From: Sphingopyxis sp. QXT-31
Lineage (GTDB): Bacteria; Pseudomonadota; Alphaproteobacteria; Sphingomonadales; Sphingomonadaceae
Assembly (NCBI RefSeq): GCF_001984035.1
Contig: NZ_CP019449.1
Coordinates: 620,001 to 684,000, forward strand
DNA: 64,000 bases
Direction of reading: 5' to 3'
In this document: positions 51,828 through 59,805 of the stretch, piece after piece
Numbering within the stretch: the first letter of the stretch is position 1
Layout: each line of letters begins with the position of its first letter
Notes under the pieces: model-generated
Told to the model about the DNA's origin: nothing
The model's input: only the letters and a program-made list of their open reading frames with translations
The model's database searches: none
Translations under genes and position numbers: made by a program

Positions 51828-53371
51828 GGCGTGGTCTTCTCCTTGGCACGGCGCATCGTGGCGGCGCGTTCGACGGCGTCGAGGCGACCGGCATCACGTT
51901 TCTGTTCGATCGTTGCCGACCCCTCCCGGAACAGCAGCAGATTGTCGAAGCGGCCGAGCTGCGGCCAGTCGGGCAGGCCGCGACCGTTCGGATGACCGTG
52001 CTTCGCGAAATTCGTCCAGTAATCGCCCATTAGTTTGGACGCGGCGCGGTCCGAAGCGCCAGCGGCCGCGGGCAGGTTGCCGAACAGATAGGCGAGTTCG
52101 GAAGTGTGGGCGGCGCCCTTGCGTTTAGCGCGATCGGATTCGGCGACATGGTCGAACACGTAGAGCCAGGCGGGCGCGCCGTGCGCCTGCATCATCCGCG
52201 CAAAGCCGCGCGCGGCCTCGGTGAAGTAATAATGGTCGACCAGTTTCGCGGGTAGAGGATCGCCATAAACCTTGGTCAGTTCGGCGAGAGCCGCGGCATC
52301 ATTCTGGCTTTTGAGATAGTCGATCATCACCGGCGCGAAGGTTTCCTCGCTGAGTTCGGCGCCGGTGGTGCCGATCAGAAAGGGGATTTTCGGCACCGCA
52401 CCCGCGACGAAACGCTCGACCGGATCGGCGAGCACGCTCTTGCCGTCGATCACCGGGCCGGTGAAGCGGTCGGCCTGCAAATCCCAGAAGGCAAGCTGGC
52501 CCTGCACGGCGTCGGCGGACAGCGCGCGCAGCGCCGCCGCGTCGGGATTGGCTAACCCCGCCTTGGCCGCGAAGGCAATGCTGGCTTTCTCGGCCGAGAT
52601 GCGCGCGGGGCGGTCGGTCGACAGCTGGGCATAGGGCTCACGATTGGCGCCCGACATCACAATCGCTTTGTGAAAGAGCCCGTGCGCCAGCGGTGACGCC
52701 ATCAGGAAATCGACCGCCGCGCCGCCCGCGGATTCGCCGAAGATGGTGACATTGCCGGGGTCACCGCCGAAGGCATCGGCATTGGCGCGCACCCATTGCA
52801 GCGCCGCAATCATGTCCAGGAAGGCGAAGTTCGCATCCGGCTTGCCGCCCGCCTTGGCGGACAGCGCCGGATGCGCGAAGAAGCCGAAGCGGCCGAGCCG
52901 ATAGTTGAAATTGACGACCACGACCCCGCGGCGCGCAAGGTTCGCGCCGTCGATCGTCGGCGATGCCGCCGATCCCGCGACGAACGCACCGCCATGGATA
53001 TAGACCATGACCGGCAGTTTGCGCGCCTTGGCGGGACGCCAGACGTTGAGGAATAGGCAATCCTCGCTCATCGGCTGGGTCGATGGCGTCGCGTCGCCAT
53101 CGAAGCGGACCTGCGGGCAGTCGGCGCCGAATGCGGTCGCGGGGCGAACGCCGGGCCATGCGGCCGCTGGGGCGGGCGGGCGCCATCGCTGTTCCCCAAC
53201 CGGTGCTGCGACATAAGGGATGCCCGCAAAGCCTTCGACGCCGTCCTTGGCGCGGCCTTCGAGCGCCCCGGCGGGCAGGGTGACGACGACCGGCTCTCCG
53301 TCGATCGAGCGGGCAAGGGCAGGTTGCGACACCAGAGCAGTCAACATCAAAGCCAGCGCCGCGCGCATCAT
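51824..53371 (-). CDS. Secreted type-B carboxylesterase
   Basis: A 515-residue esterase with a signal peptide (MMRAALALMLTALVSQPALA). MSEDCLFLNVWRP, the oxyanion region YIHGGAFVAGS, the nucleophile elbow GESAGG (Ser214) and a late His in GAAHTSELAYLFGN are family signs. It would remove acyl groups from an ester-linked substrate in the periplasm. The start overlaps the isomerase-like gene stop (ATGATG). Confidence 0.9.
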   Translation of the reverse strand: MMRAALALMLTALVSQPALARSIDGEPVVVTLPAGALEGRAKDGVEGFAGIPYVAAPVGEQRWRPPAPAAAWPGVRPATAFGADCPQVRFDGDATPSTQPMSEDCLFLNVWRPAKARKLPVMVYIHGGAFVAGSAASPTIDGANLARRGVVVVNFNYRLGRFGFFAHPALSAKAGGKPDANFAFLDMIAALQWVRANADAFGGDPGNVTIFGESAGGAAVDFLMASPLAHGLFHKAIVMSGANREPYAQLSTDRPARISAEKASIAFAAKAGLANPDAAALRALSADAVQGQLAFWDLQADRFTGPVIDGKSVLADPVERFVAGAVPKIPFLIGTTGAELSEETFAPVMIDYLKSQNDAAALAELTKVYGDPLPAKLVDHYYFTEAARGFARMMQAHGAPAWLYVFDHVAESDRAKRKGAAHTSELAYLFGNLPAAAGASDRAASKLMGDYWTNFAKHGHPNGRGLPDWPQLGRFDNLLLFREGSATIEQKRDAGRLDAVERAATMRRAKEKTTP

Positions 53372-54261
53372 GCGGCGCAAAGCGCGGCTTCGGCCTCGGC
53401 GAAACATTGCCGCGCGACGTCGATCAGAAAGGCGGATTCGGTCCAGCGGTCGCTCTCCTCGCGCCATTCGCCATCGGGCCCCCGCACCATTTTCGGATAG
53501 AAGGCGCGCGCGGGCAACAGCTCGGGATGCACCGCGAAATAGTCGCCCGGTTTGGCGTCGCGCAGGAAGCCCGCGAAGCTCGCGGTCCATATACGGCGGT
53601 AATAATCGAGGTGGCGCGCCTCGGCCGGGTCGCTCGCGGTAATCTGGCCAAAGGCGTTCGACGACACGCGCAGGTGCATGAACCGCGTGCGTTCGAACAC
53701 CGGGCGCATCGCGTCGAACTTCATCTCCATGTCGCCATAGGTCAACTCGTGGCCGATATACCAATGGCCGAAATCGCCGTTGAAGCGCAGCTCGGGCAGG
53801 TCGGCGATCAGGTCAAGCGTGCGGCGGATATCCTGCGTCATCGTCGCGCGGTGCGTTTCGAGATAGATCGGGTGGTCGAGCTCGGCCGAAATCGTCAACA
53901 GCGCCTCGGCAAGCCGCCGCATTTCGGCATTGTCCTCCAGCCCGGTGCCGAGCTGGACGGTCGAGCAGTCGCAGCCCGCGTCGCGCCACTTCGTGGCTTG
54001 GGTACGCATCTGATCGATATCGTCGAAAATCCGCATCATCCCGGTTGGGATCAACCCGGCTTCGATCGCCGCCTGGGGTTCCAATGTCTGGATCGCCTCG
54101 TAACCTGCGGCCTTGAGCGCGGCATAGATCGCCGTGCGGTCGCCGCGCGGGCCGACGGACCAGTCGGGCAGCTCGGCCGGCGTCAGAAAGCTGATACCGG
54201 CGAGCAGCCGCGGCGGCGAAGTGCCGCCGTCGGTCGTGTTGTCGGGGCTGAAATGAGTCAT
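53368..54261 (-). CDS. Sugar phosphate isomerase/epimerase-like TIM barrel
   Basis: A 297-residue protein with the xylose-isomerase-like TIM-barrel pattern: GYEAIQTLEPQAA, a central IYLETHRATMTQD, LRFNGDFGHWYIGHEL and FMHLRVSSNAFGQ supply likely metal-binding Glu, Asp and His. It has no signal peptide, so it is cytoplasmic. The substrate cannot be named. It lies 18 bases after the TonB receptor gene in the same operon. Confidence 0.8.
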   Translation of the reverse strand: MTHFSPDNTTDGGTSPPRLLAGISFLTPAELPDWSVGPRGDRTAIYAALKAAGYEAIQTLEPQAAIEAGLIPTGMMRIFDDIDQMRTQATKWRDAGCDCSTVQLGTGLEDNAEMRRLAEALLTISAELDHPIYLETHRATMTQDIRRTLDLIADLPELRFNGDFGHWYIGHELTYGDMEMKFDAMRPVFERTRFMHLRVSSNAFGQITASDPAEARHLDYYRRIWTASFAGFLRDAKPGDYFAVHPELLPARAFYPKMVRGPDGEWREESDRWTESAFLIDVARQCFAEAEAALCAA

Positions 54262-54279
54262 CGACTGCGCCGTCGGCCT

Positions 54280-56739
54280 TCAGAAGCTCGCGTCGAGCGT
54301 TAGCCCCCACACGCGATAGGAATCGATCGTGAGGAACTGGACGAACGCGCCGCCGACGGGCGCCGGACCGCCGGGAGTGGCCGGCGTGAAAGCGCCGTTG
54401 AAGCCCGCGAAACCGTCGAAGGTGGTGGTGATCGGATAGCGCTTGTCGAGGCAGTTACGGCAAAAGGCGGCGACGCCGAAGCGGCCTTCGCTGAAGCGCA
54501 ATCCACCGCGCAATCCCAGCAGATAGCGCGACGGCGAGGTCGGGTTGCCGGGGCTGGAGCCGTAATTATACTTGTCCGAATAATCGAGATCGAACTGAGC
54601 GAAACCCTCGATAGTCTTGGTAATCTCGTGCTTATACTCGCCCGCAAAGGTCGCCTTCCAGCGCGGCGCGAAGGGCAGTTGCCGCAGCGCGGGACAGACG
54701 CCGCTCGGGTCGGTGGTGCAGGGCACCCGGAAGTCCTTGCCGTAGCTCGCCTCGTTGTAGATGATGCCGCCCGACAGGCTGAAATTGGGCGTCAGATTGC
54801 CGTAAAAAGATGCCTCAATCCCCTTGGTCGTGGTGCTGTCGGCGTTGCCCTGGATGAAGTTGATGACCACTTGCGGAGGCACCGGGGGGACATAGATCGT
54901 CGTCTGATAGCCGTCGAACTTGCTGTAGAAGGCACTGATGTTGAAGGCGAAGCGATTGAACAGGCGCGTCTTGATTCCGAGGTCGATCGAGTCGACATAT
55001 TCGGGATCCACCTTGAGCGGCTGCTGCGCGAGGCTGGGGGTGTAAGTGACCGATTCGTTGAGGAACGGGCCTTTATAGCCACGCGCGTAGCGCGCGAAGA
55101 GCATCGTATCGGGGCTCAGCTCATAGGTTAGGCCGGCGGTCCCGCTGAAGCCGGTTTTCTCGACCCGGGCCGGTTCGGTGAGGCTGGTCCCCGCAGGACA
55201 GGGAAGCTGAGCTGCGCCGAGTTCTGCGAACGGCAGGCCGCCCGCGAGCGTGCAGCTGTTGACGGGCAGAACCGAGAAGAAGCCGGTGTCGCCGGTATAG
55301 ATATAGGGACCGCCGACGGTGACCGAACGATCGAAGGAATTGAAACTATAGTCTTCCAGATCGTTGTGGGTCACCCGCCCGCCGATGAAGAGCTTGAGCG
55401 CGGGCGTCACCCGCCAATCCACCTGTCCAAACGCCGCATAATCGCGCTGGTCGATTATGAAGGTCGGATTGCGGCGGAACTCCAGTCCGCCGAGATTGAA
55501 GCCGAGCGTGCCGCTTTGATCGATCACGTCGAGCGTGTCGGTTCGCGCGTAATAGACGCCGGCAACGAAGCTCACCGCATTGTCCGTCGATGAGGCAATG
55601 CGCAGTTCCTGGCTCCAGGTTTTGGAGGTATAGGGCACCAGATTCCGGTCGAGCAGGTTTGCGGGCACGGTATCGGCAAATTCGCCGGCGAGGTCGGCGT
55701 CGATACCGAATTCGCCTTTGCGGGTCTTGCGCAGCGCGGTGATCGACGTGAGCGTCAACCCTTCGGCGAGTTCCCAGTCGATCGCGAGCGATCCGCCATA
55801 GTTTTCGCGGCCATAGGTATCGCCCTCGTCGACGCCCGCGACGCGCAGGCTGTCGCCACACGTCTTGTTGTTGCGGGGGCTGGCGACGATGCCGCAGGCC
55901 GCTAGCGTGGCCTCCAGCGCCGAACCCCTCGGCGCTTCGACCTGGACGCCGACGCCCGCGAAGTCGGCCGATCCATTGACGCCGTTGCTCGCCAGACGCT
56001 GATAATCGGCGGATAGATCAATGGTCAGCCGGTCGTTCGGCTGCCACCGGAACCGGGCGCGCACGCCGTCGTCGGTGTTGCGGTCCCATTCGTCATAGAA
56101 CTCGTTGTAAACGACCTTCCCGGTACGGGTGTGGCGATAGCTAATACGCAGCGCCGCCGTGTCGCCCAGCGGCAGGTTCGCAATCGCATAGCCGTGGATA
56201 TAATCGCGATTGCCTATGTTGAAATGGCCGATGACCTCGGTCTGACCCAGCTTGGGCGCCTTGGTCGTGACGTTGATCAGGCCCGCATTGGAATTTTTGC
56301 CGAACAATGTGCCCTGCGGCCCCGACAGAACTTCGACGGTTTCGACATCATAGAGCGCGTTGGTCAGTCCGCGGCCAAGCACCACGCCGTCCATCACGAC
56401 CGATACCGATTGCTCGGCGGATCGTCCGAACCCGCGCGTTCCGATGCCGCGGACCTGGAACACTCCCTGATCGGTCGCGGTCAGCGCCGGCACCGCCCGG
56501 ACAAGGTCGGTGGTGGTGGTGATATTCTGGATATCGAGCTGGTCCTGCGTCGCCACCGACACTGTGATCGGCACGTCCTGAACATCCTCTGCGCGCCGCT
56601 GCGCCGTGACGATGATGATGGACTTGTCGCTATCGCTGACTTCGGCTTGGCCCTGCGCGGCGACCGAAACCGGCGCCAGCGCGAGCAGCCCGAACGGCAT
56701 CGCTACCGTGCATGCGAGATTTCTCCGCACCTTCCCCAT
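54280..56739 (-). CDS. TonB-dependent outer-membrane receptor
   Basis: An 819-residue receptor for uptake of the cluster's substrate. A signal peptide (NLACTVAMPFGLLALAPVSVAAQ) is followed by a TonB-box-like SIIIVTAQRRAEDVQDVPITVSV. The plug has GVFQVRGIGTRGFGRS and VEVLSGPQGTLFGKNSNAGLINV. A long beta-barrel ends with an aromatic residue (LTLDASF), as usual for outer-membrane proteins. I place the start at ATG 56739, where GGGAGAG lies a few bases upstream. It heads the leftward operon: receptor, TIM barrel, esterase, symporter. Confidence 0.93.
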   Translation of the reverse strand: MGKVRRNLACTVAMPFGLLALAPVSVAAQGQAEVSDSDKSIIIVTAQRRAEDVQDVPITVSVATQDQLDIQNITTTTDLVRAVPALTATDQGVFQVRGIGTRGFGRSAEQSVSVVMDGVVLGRGLTNALYDVETVEVLSGPQGTLFGKNSNAGLINVTTKAPKLGQTEVIGHFNIGNRDYIHGYAIANLPLGDTAALRISYRHTRTGKVVYNEFYDEWDRNTDDGVRARFRWQPNDRLTIDLSADYQRLASNGVNGSADFAGVGVQVEAPRGSALEATLAACGIVASPRNNKTCGDSLRVAGVDEGDTYGRENYGGSLAIDWELAEGLTLTSITALRKTRKGEFGIDADLAGEFADTVPANLLDRNLVPYTSKTWSQELRIASSTDNAVSFVAGVYYARTDTLDVIDQSGTLGFNLGGLEFRRNPTFIIDQRDYAAFGQVDWRVTPALKLFIGGRVTHNDLEDYSFNSFDRSVTVGGPYIYTGDTGFFSVLPVNSCTLAGGLPFAELGAAQLPCPAGTSLTEPARVEKTGFSGTAGLTYELSPDTMLFARYARGYKGPFLNESVTYTPSLAQQPLKVDPEYVDSIDLGIKTRLFNRFAFNISAFYSKFDGYQTTIYVPPVPPQVVINFIQGNADSTTTKGIEASFYGNLTPNFSLSGGIIYNEASYGKDFRVPCTTDPSGVCPALRQLPFAPRWKATFAGEYKHEITKTIEGFAQFDLDYSDKYNYGSSPGNPTSPSRYLLGLRGGLRFSEGRFGVAAFCRNCLDKRYPITTTFDGFAGFNGAFTPATPGGPAPVGGAFVQFLTIDSYRVWGLTLDASF

Positions 56740-56875
56740 TTCTGCTCTCCCAACAAATTTATCGTTATTTTTAATTGATGATAAATTCGATCTAATCTTG
56801 CATTTTGTCAATGGTTCAATTTATTCTATCTCGAGAGCCTGGGCATGGCGCCGCGGCATCGGGATCGAGGAAATG
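56740..56875. promoter_or_regulatory. Divergent promoter region, TonB receptor / PhyH-GH1
   Basis: An AT-rich stretch between the divergent operons. It includes AATTCGAT at 56783-56790 within GATAAATTCGATCTAAT, resembling the site before PhyH copy 3. This is a likely shared operator for the cluster, perhaps for the GntR protein. Confidence 0.45.
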
Positions 56876-57586
56876 ATGCAGCCGATCGACGTCGAGCGCT
56901 TCCGGCGCGATGGATTTCTGGCGATCCCACAGCTTGTCGGCGCCGCAACGGTTGCGGCGCTGGCGGACATTTATGATGCGATGCTGCGCGGCGAAATCGA
57001 CTGCAGCGCGACCGACAATCCGCTGGGCATGACCACGCGGCAGATCATGCTTCCTTCCGCCTATCATCCCATCTTTCGCGACAATCCGGCGCTTGATGCG
57101 GCGCGGGACATTGCGCGGGACCTTCTTGGTGTCGCTGATCCCAAACCGGTGTTCGACATGTTGATATACAAAGAGCCAGGCCAGCTTGCGACGACCCCCT
57201 GGCATCAGGATTACAGCTATGCGCAGATGCCGCTAACCCCCGCCGGGACGCTCGTTCCGTCGGACGAATATGTGCAGTTCTGGGTCGCGCTCGACGATGT
57301 TGACGAGGAGAATGGCTGCATGCATTTCGTTCCCGGCGCCCATGATGCGCCGCTGCTCGATCATTATATCGCGGGCGGCGATGCCGATTACAGCCAGCGG
57401 CTGCTGGCGATCCGCGATCCGGAGGCGGCGCTCGATCTTACGAAGGCGGTGGCATGTCCGCTGAAGGCGGGCGGAGCCACGGTCCATAATTACGGAACAC
57501 CCCATTTTACGTCGGGCAACCGGACGACGGCGCGGCCGCGCCGCGCCTATATCTTCAACTTCTCAACCCGTGATCGCGGCGCATGA
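56876..57586 (+). CDS. Phytanoyl-CoA dioxygenase (PhyH) family protein, copy 4
   Basis: A 236-residue Fe(II)/2-oxoglutarate oxygenase. TPWHQDYSYAQMP gives HxD, and VHNYGTPHFTSGNRTTARPRR the distal His and Arg. FRRDGFLAIPQLVGAATV is the N-terminal helix. GAGG lies five bases before ATG 56876; ATG 56873 is adjacent. It overlaps the GH1 gene by four bases, so hydroxylation and deglycosylation are coupled genetically. Confidence 0.87.
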   Translation: MQPIDVERFRRDGFLAIPQLVGAATVAALADIYDAMLRGEIDCSATDNPLGMTTRQIMLPSAYHPIFRDNPALDAARDIARDLLGVADPKPVFDMLIYKEPGQLATTPWHQDYSYAQMPLTPAGTLVPSDEYVQFWVALDDVDEENGCMHFVPGAHDAPLLDHYIAGGDADYSQRLLAIRDPEAALDLTKAVACPLKAGGATVHNYGTPHFTSGNRTTARPRRAYIFNFSTRDRGA

Positions 57587-58785
57587 GCCGCCTGCCGCCG
57601 CACTTTCTGTGGGGCGCTGCAACCGCCGCGCATCAGGTCGAGGGCAATAATGTCCATTCGGATTGCTGGGCCCTAGAACATGCTCGGCCGTCGCTTTTCG
57701 TTGAACCGTCGGGCGACGCCGCTGATCATTATCATCGTTACGCCGAGGATATCGGCATCGCCGCCGACCTTGGCTTCAATGCGTATCGCTTTTCGGTCGA
57801 ATGGGCGCGGATTGAGCCCGAGCCGGGATTCGTGTCGCAGGCTGCGCTCGATCATTATCGGCGTGTTGTCGACGCCTGCCACGCACTCGGGATTGCGCCG
57901 GCGGTGACGCTGCATCATTTCACCCAGCCGCGCTGGATGGCGGCGCGCGGCGGGCTGACCTCGAACGAGTTTCCGGAACGCTTCGCCGAGCAGGCGGCGC
58001 GGGTGGTCGGCGCGCTCGACGGTCTTGCGCTCGTGTGCACGATCAACGAACTCAATCTGCCGGCGATCGCCGCACCCTATTTCCGCGCCCGCGCCAGCGC
58101 CGAGCAACGTGCGGCGGCCGAGCGCGCGCTCGGCGCGCCGCTCGATGCCTTTTTCCTGCACAGTCCCGAAGACGCGATCTTCGGCAACGGCCTGGCCGCG
58201 CATCGCGCCGCGCGGACGGCCATCCGCGCCGAACGTCCGGGCCTCGCGGTCGGGATGACGCTGGCCTTGTCCGAAGAACATGCCGACCCCGGGGGCGAAG
58301 CCTATCGGGACGCGCGGCGCGAGACCTATTATGCACCCTTTCTCGACGCCGCCGAGGCAGATGATTTCGTCGGTGTCCAGACCTATTCGCGCATGACCAG
58401 CCGGGCCGATGGCAGCGTTGGGGTGGCCCAGGGCGGAATAGCAACGACGATGGGTTGGGAGGACAGGCCCGAGGCTATCGGAGCGGTGTGCGAATGGATC
58501 GCGAGCCGCTGGGCGGTCCCGATCGTCGTCACGGAAAATGGCTATGTCGGCGAAGATGACGAGCGCCGCGCCGCATTCATCGCGAGCGCCCTTGCCGGCG
58601 TCCGCCGCGCCATGAATGGCGGCGCCGACGTGCGCGGCTATTTCTATTGGTCGCTGCTCGACAATTTCGAATGGATGCTCGGCTACGGCCAGCGCTTCGG
58701 TCTCGTCGCCGTCGAAGGTTCGGGAAAGAAACGGCGGATCAAGTCATCAGCGCGAGCTTTCGCCGACCTCAGCTCGATTTATTGA
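57583..58785 (+). CDS. Glycoside hydrolase family 1 beta-glycosidase
   Basis: A 400-residue cytoplasmic beta-glycosidase. PPHFLWGAATAAHQVEG opens the fold. CTINELNLPAI holds the acid/base Glu, with Leu where most GH1 enzymes have Pro. The nucleophile is in PIVVTENGYVGEDD. FYWSLLDNFEWMLGYGQRFGLV is the C-terminal aglycone-side motif. The length is slightly short for GH1. It probably cleaves the imported glycoside. Confidence 0.9.
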   Translation: MSRLPPHFLWGAATAAHQVEGNNVHSDCWALEHARPSLFVEPSGDAADHYHRYAEDIGIAADLGFNAYRFSVEWARIEPEPGFVSQAALDHYRRVVDACHALGIAPAVTLHHFTQPRWMAARGGLTSNEFPERFAEQAARVVGALDGLALVCTINELNLPAIAAPYFRARASAEQRAAAERALGAPLDAFFLHSPEDAIFGNGLAAHRAARTAIRAERPGLAVGMTLALSEEHADPGGEAYRDARRETYYAPFLDAAEADDFVGVQTYSRMTSRADGSVGVAQGGIATTMGWEDRPEAIGAVCEWIASRWAVPIVVTENGYVGEDDERRAAFIASALAGVRRAMNGGADVRGYFYWSLLDNFEWMLGYGQRFGLVAVEGSGKKRRIKSSARAFADLSSIY

Positions 58786-58925
58786 CGGCAAGATCTGGCC
58801 TAAGCAGATCGCTCTCACTGGACCTTTTTATTTCGCTGATGATGGACCATTCGGTCCGGCGACGACCGCCTACCTGCGCACTCGATCGTTCATTGGAAGG
58901 CCATCGTGGCCACAGGAGAACGATC

Positions 58926-59556
58926 ATGGGAAGGTCTGAATTCGACTATTCGTCGCCACGCCCCGCCTGGAATGCCGGCAGAAAGGTTGGGACAAAGCGT
59001 CCGTTGAAACCTCGACAGATATGGGCCATACGGTTTCATCTGGATCCGGGAGCATCGGCTTCGAGACCGGGCGCTGTTTGATCTTGCGATCGACAGCAAA
59101 CTGCGGGGCTGCGATCTGGTGAAGATCAAGATCGGTGACCTGGTGACGGGTGGAGAGTTGCGAACGCGGGCAATCGTAATTCAGCAGAAGACGGGCCGAC
59201 CAGTTCAATTCGAAATCATGTCGGACGCTCGCGGGAGCCTCTTGGCTTGGCTCGATCGTCGTGGCGGATCGATTGAGGACTATGCGTTTCCCAGCCGTAT
59301 CGACCACTCTGCCCATATGAGCACGCGGCAATATGCGCGGCTTGTTGACGAGTGGGTCACCGCAGTTGGCCTTCGAAGTGAAGACTATGGAACACATTCG
59401 CTCCGAAGAACGAAGGCGTCGATTATCTACAAGGCGACCGGTAATTTGCGCGCCGTACAAATTCTTCTGGGGCACACCAAAATCGAAAACACGGTGCGGT
59501 ACCTCGGCGTTGATGTGGAAGACGCGCTGACTTTGGCGGGAGGCGTCGAAGTCTAA
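58926..59556 (+). pseudogene. Frameshifted tyrosine recombinase/integrase
   Basis: The N-terminal part (MGRSEFDYSSPRPAWNAG...TKRPLKPRQIWAIRFHLD) is in one frame up to about 59046. The continuation (HRLRDRALFDLAIDSKLRG, then VKIKIGDLVTGGELRTRA) is in another. One extra C in GGATCCGGGAG explains the shift. The catalytic part is otherwise complete: GTHSLRRTKASIIY and ILLGHTKIENTVRYLG supply His, Arg, His and Tyr. I know close intact versions of about 210 residues in sphingomonads. It is an inactive relic or a sequencing error. Confidence 0.8.
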
Positions 59557-59805
59557 CCATCAGATCTCGGTATCCTTGGGAGCGAGCGCTCTGGCTCATC
59601 TTGGAACGTCCGCTCTCCTTGTTTGGTCGCCAGAAGCCGCCTGTCTGCAATCGGCCAGTTGCGCAAGCCACTGGATAGCATTTGGCACGGAAATCCCATT
59701 CATCCTCTTCCGGTGTGTTTGGGCGTCGGGTTTTGCGTCAGCACCGGCTTGTAATAGTCTGTTCGGCGCTTATCGTGCGCCGATTATCAGAGATCGAGGG
59801 GCGAA

